Origin: Burkholderiales bacterium
GTDB lineage: Bacteria; Pseudomonadota; Gammaproteobacteria; Burkholderiales; Burkholderiaceae_C
DNA: 33,079 bases
NCBI GenBank assembly: GCA_026400275.1
Contig: JAPLPK010000163.1
Span: forward strand, 1 to 33,079
Reading direction: 5' to 3'
Shown one piece after another: positions 31,990 to 33,079 of the stretch. The position numbers were made by a program, and so were the translations under genes. The notes beneath the pieces are model-generated. The model was given only the letters and a program-made list of their open reading frames with translations, made no database searches and was not told where the DNA came from. Each line of letters starts with the position of its first letter. Position 1 is the first letter of the stretch.

Positions 31990-33079
31990 TCACCTGTCAA
32001 TTTCGCCGAACACAATGTCCATCGTGCCGATCACGGCGACAGCATCGGCAATCATGTGTCCGCGAGACAACTCATCCATTGCAGCCAAATGGGCAAAACC
32101 AGGCGCACGGATCTTCAGCCGATAAGGCTTATTGGCACCATCGCTAACCAAGTAAATACCAAACTCACCCTTGGGGTGCTCCACGGCTGCATATGCTTCG
32201 CCCATCGGTACATGGAAGCCTTCGGTGAAAAGCTTGAAATGGTGGATCAACTCCTCCATATTCGCCTTCATCGACTCACGTGCGGGCGCAGCAACTTTGT
32301 GGTTATCAGTAATAACCGGACCAGGATTCACTCGCAGCCAATCTACACATTGCTTGATGATCCGGTTTGATTCACGCATTTCTTGGACACGGACCAGGTA
32401 GCGGTCATAGCAGTCCCCCGTCTTGCCGACAGGAATATCAAACTCAACCTTGTCATACGCATCGTAAGGTTGCTTTTTGCGCAAGTCCCATGCAACACCC
32501 GAGCCTCTCAGCATTGCACCCGAGAAACCGAGATTCAAAGCCCGCTCGGGAGTTACAACCGCAATGCCCACAGTGCGCTGCTTCCAGATACGATTTTCCG
32601 TCAGCAAGGTTTCGTATTCATCAACACACTTGGGAAATCTGGCGCAAAAATCGTCAATGAAATCGAGCAGGCTACCGTGTCGATTTTCATTCAGCTTTGC
32701 CATGGTCTTCGCATTTTTAATGCGACTGGCCTTGTATTGCGGCATGGTGTCCGGCAAATCACGGTACACACCGCCTGGACGGAAGTAAGCAGCATGCATA
32801 CGCGCGCCGCTCACAGCCTCATACATATCAAACAGGTCTTCACGCTCGCGGAAGCAGTAGATCAGCACGTTCATCGCACCGCAGTCCAGACCGTGCGCGC
32901 CCAACCACAAAAGATGGTTCAGCAAACGGGTGATCTCGGCAAACATCACTCGAATGTATTGCGCGCGCAGCGGCACCTCAATGCCCATCATCTTTTCGAT
33001 AGTAAGGCAGTAAGCCTGCTCATTCGCCATCATTGACACATAGTCAAGACGATCCATGTACGGAAGAGATTGGATAAAG
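31990..33079 (-). CDS. nuoD: NADH-quinone oxidoreductase subunit D, 5' end outside window
   Basis: The frame is open to the window edge. The last 362 residues are present, from [21 protein letters not shown] in two overlapping readings to EIDR at the end. This subunit is related to [NiFe] hydrogenase large subunits and forms the quinone-binding site with NuoB and NuoH. The conserved [18 protein letters not shown] and [17 protein letters not shown] are all there. About 55 N-terminal residues, including the quinone-site histidine loop, are missing, and nuoA-C should follow beyond the edge. Confidence 0.96.
   Translation of the reverse strand, partial: FIQSLPYMDRLDYVSMMANEQAYCLTIEKMMGIEVPLRAQYIRVMFAEITRLLNHLLWLGAHGLDCGAMNVLIYCFREREDLFDMYEAVSGARMHAAYFRPGGVYRDLPDTMPQYKASRIKNAKTMAKLNENRHGSLLDFIDDFCARFPKCVDEYETLLTENRIWKQRTVGIAVVTPERALNLGFSGAMLRGSGVAWDLRKKQPYDAYDKVEFDIPVGKTGDCYDRYLVRVQEMRESNRIIKQCVDWLRVNPGPVITDNHKVAAPARESMKANMEELIHHFKLFTEGFHVPMGEAYAAVEHPKGEFGIYLVSDGANKPYRLKIRAPGFAHLAAMDELSRGHMIADAVAVIGTMDIVFGEIDR

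Noticed and set aside
1-33079. CRISPR array, insertion sequence, prophage, toxin-antitoxin or tRNA gene
   Set aside because: No regularly spaced repeats with spacers, no transposase or integrase frame, no small paired toxin-like genes and no tRNA-like sequence were noticed by eye; a dedicated tRNA or ncRNA scan was not possible.

Overview
The window looks like chromosomal DNA of a betaproteobacterium of the order Burkholderiales, most likely family Comamonadaceae (Rhodoferax/Polaromonas-like). This rests on the gene order nuoD-to-nuoN followed by a DUF2818 gene, a Nudix gene and a DUF1178 gene, on the protein flavour throughout, and on a short structured dispersed repeat of a type I associate with this family. 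No database search was possible, so the genus is an inference. I see no tRNA, rRNA, CRISPR array, insertion sequence or phage gene.

Left edge (1-5734, minus strand): the first 61 codons of glnA with a recognisable sigma-54 promoter and an array of NtrC-type dyads. Then come a MoaB/CinA-type molybdopterin-binding protein, an EI24/CysZ-like membrane protein, a sterol-desaturase-type di-iron membrane hydroxylase, a NodB-type polysaccharide deacetylase, a secreted YVTN beta-propeller protein and an RsuA-type pseudouridine synthase. Several of these genes overlap or nearly touch.

Middle (5889-18757): a small membrane-anchored protein of unknown function and a periplasmic HtrA/DegP protease on the plus strand, ending in a strong two-way terminator. 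Facing them is a minus-strand operon marR - nodT (outer-membrane lipoprotein) - emrA - emrB, a complete tripartite drug-efflux system with its own regulator. The marR promoter carries a perfect palindrome between its -35 and -10, and the predicted transcript starts at the ATG. Divergent from marR are an MsbA-like ABC exporter and a YccS/FUSC family membrane protein, followed by glutamate dehydrogenase.

Right part (18794-33079, minus strand): the respiratory complex I operon from nuoD (5' end outside the window) through nuoN, extended by DUF2818, a Nudix ADP-sugar pyrophosphatase-like gene and a DUF1178 zinc-finger-like gene. Genes are packed with overlaps or gaps of mostly under 50 nt. This half is clearly less GC-rich (about 45-60% in lines I counted) than the left half (about 65-75%).

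The observation I would follow first is a 40-60 nt element made of two hairpins with fixed geometry (6-7-6, 5 nt, 5-7-5). It occurs at least three times, probably four, between 3.8 and 15.2 kb. One copy is intergenic. The others lie in frame inside genes: in the hydrophobic core of a signal peptide, in the OMF linker of nodT, and in the membrane-domain/ATPase linker of the ABC exporter.
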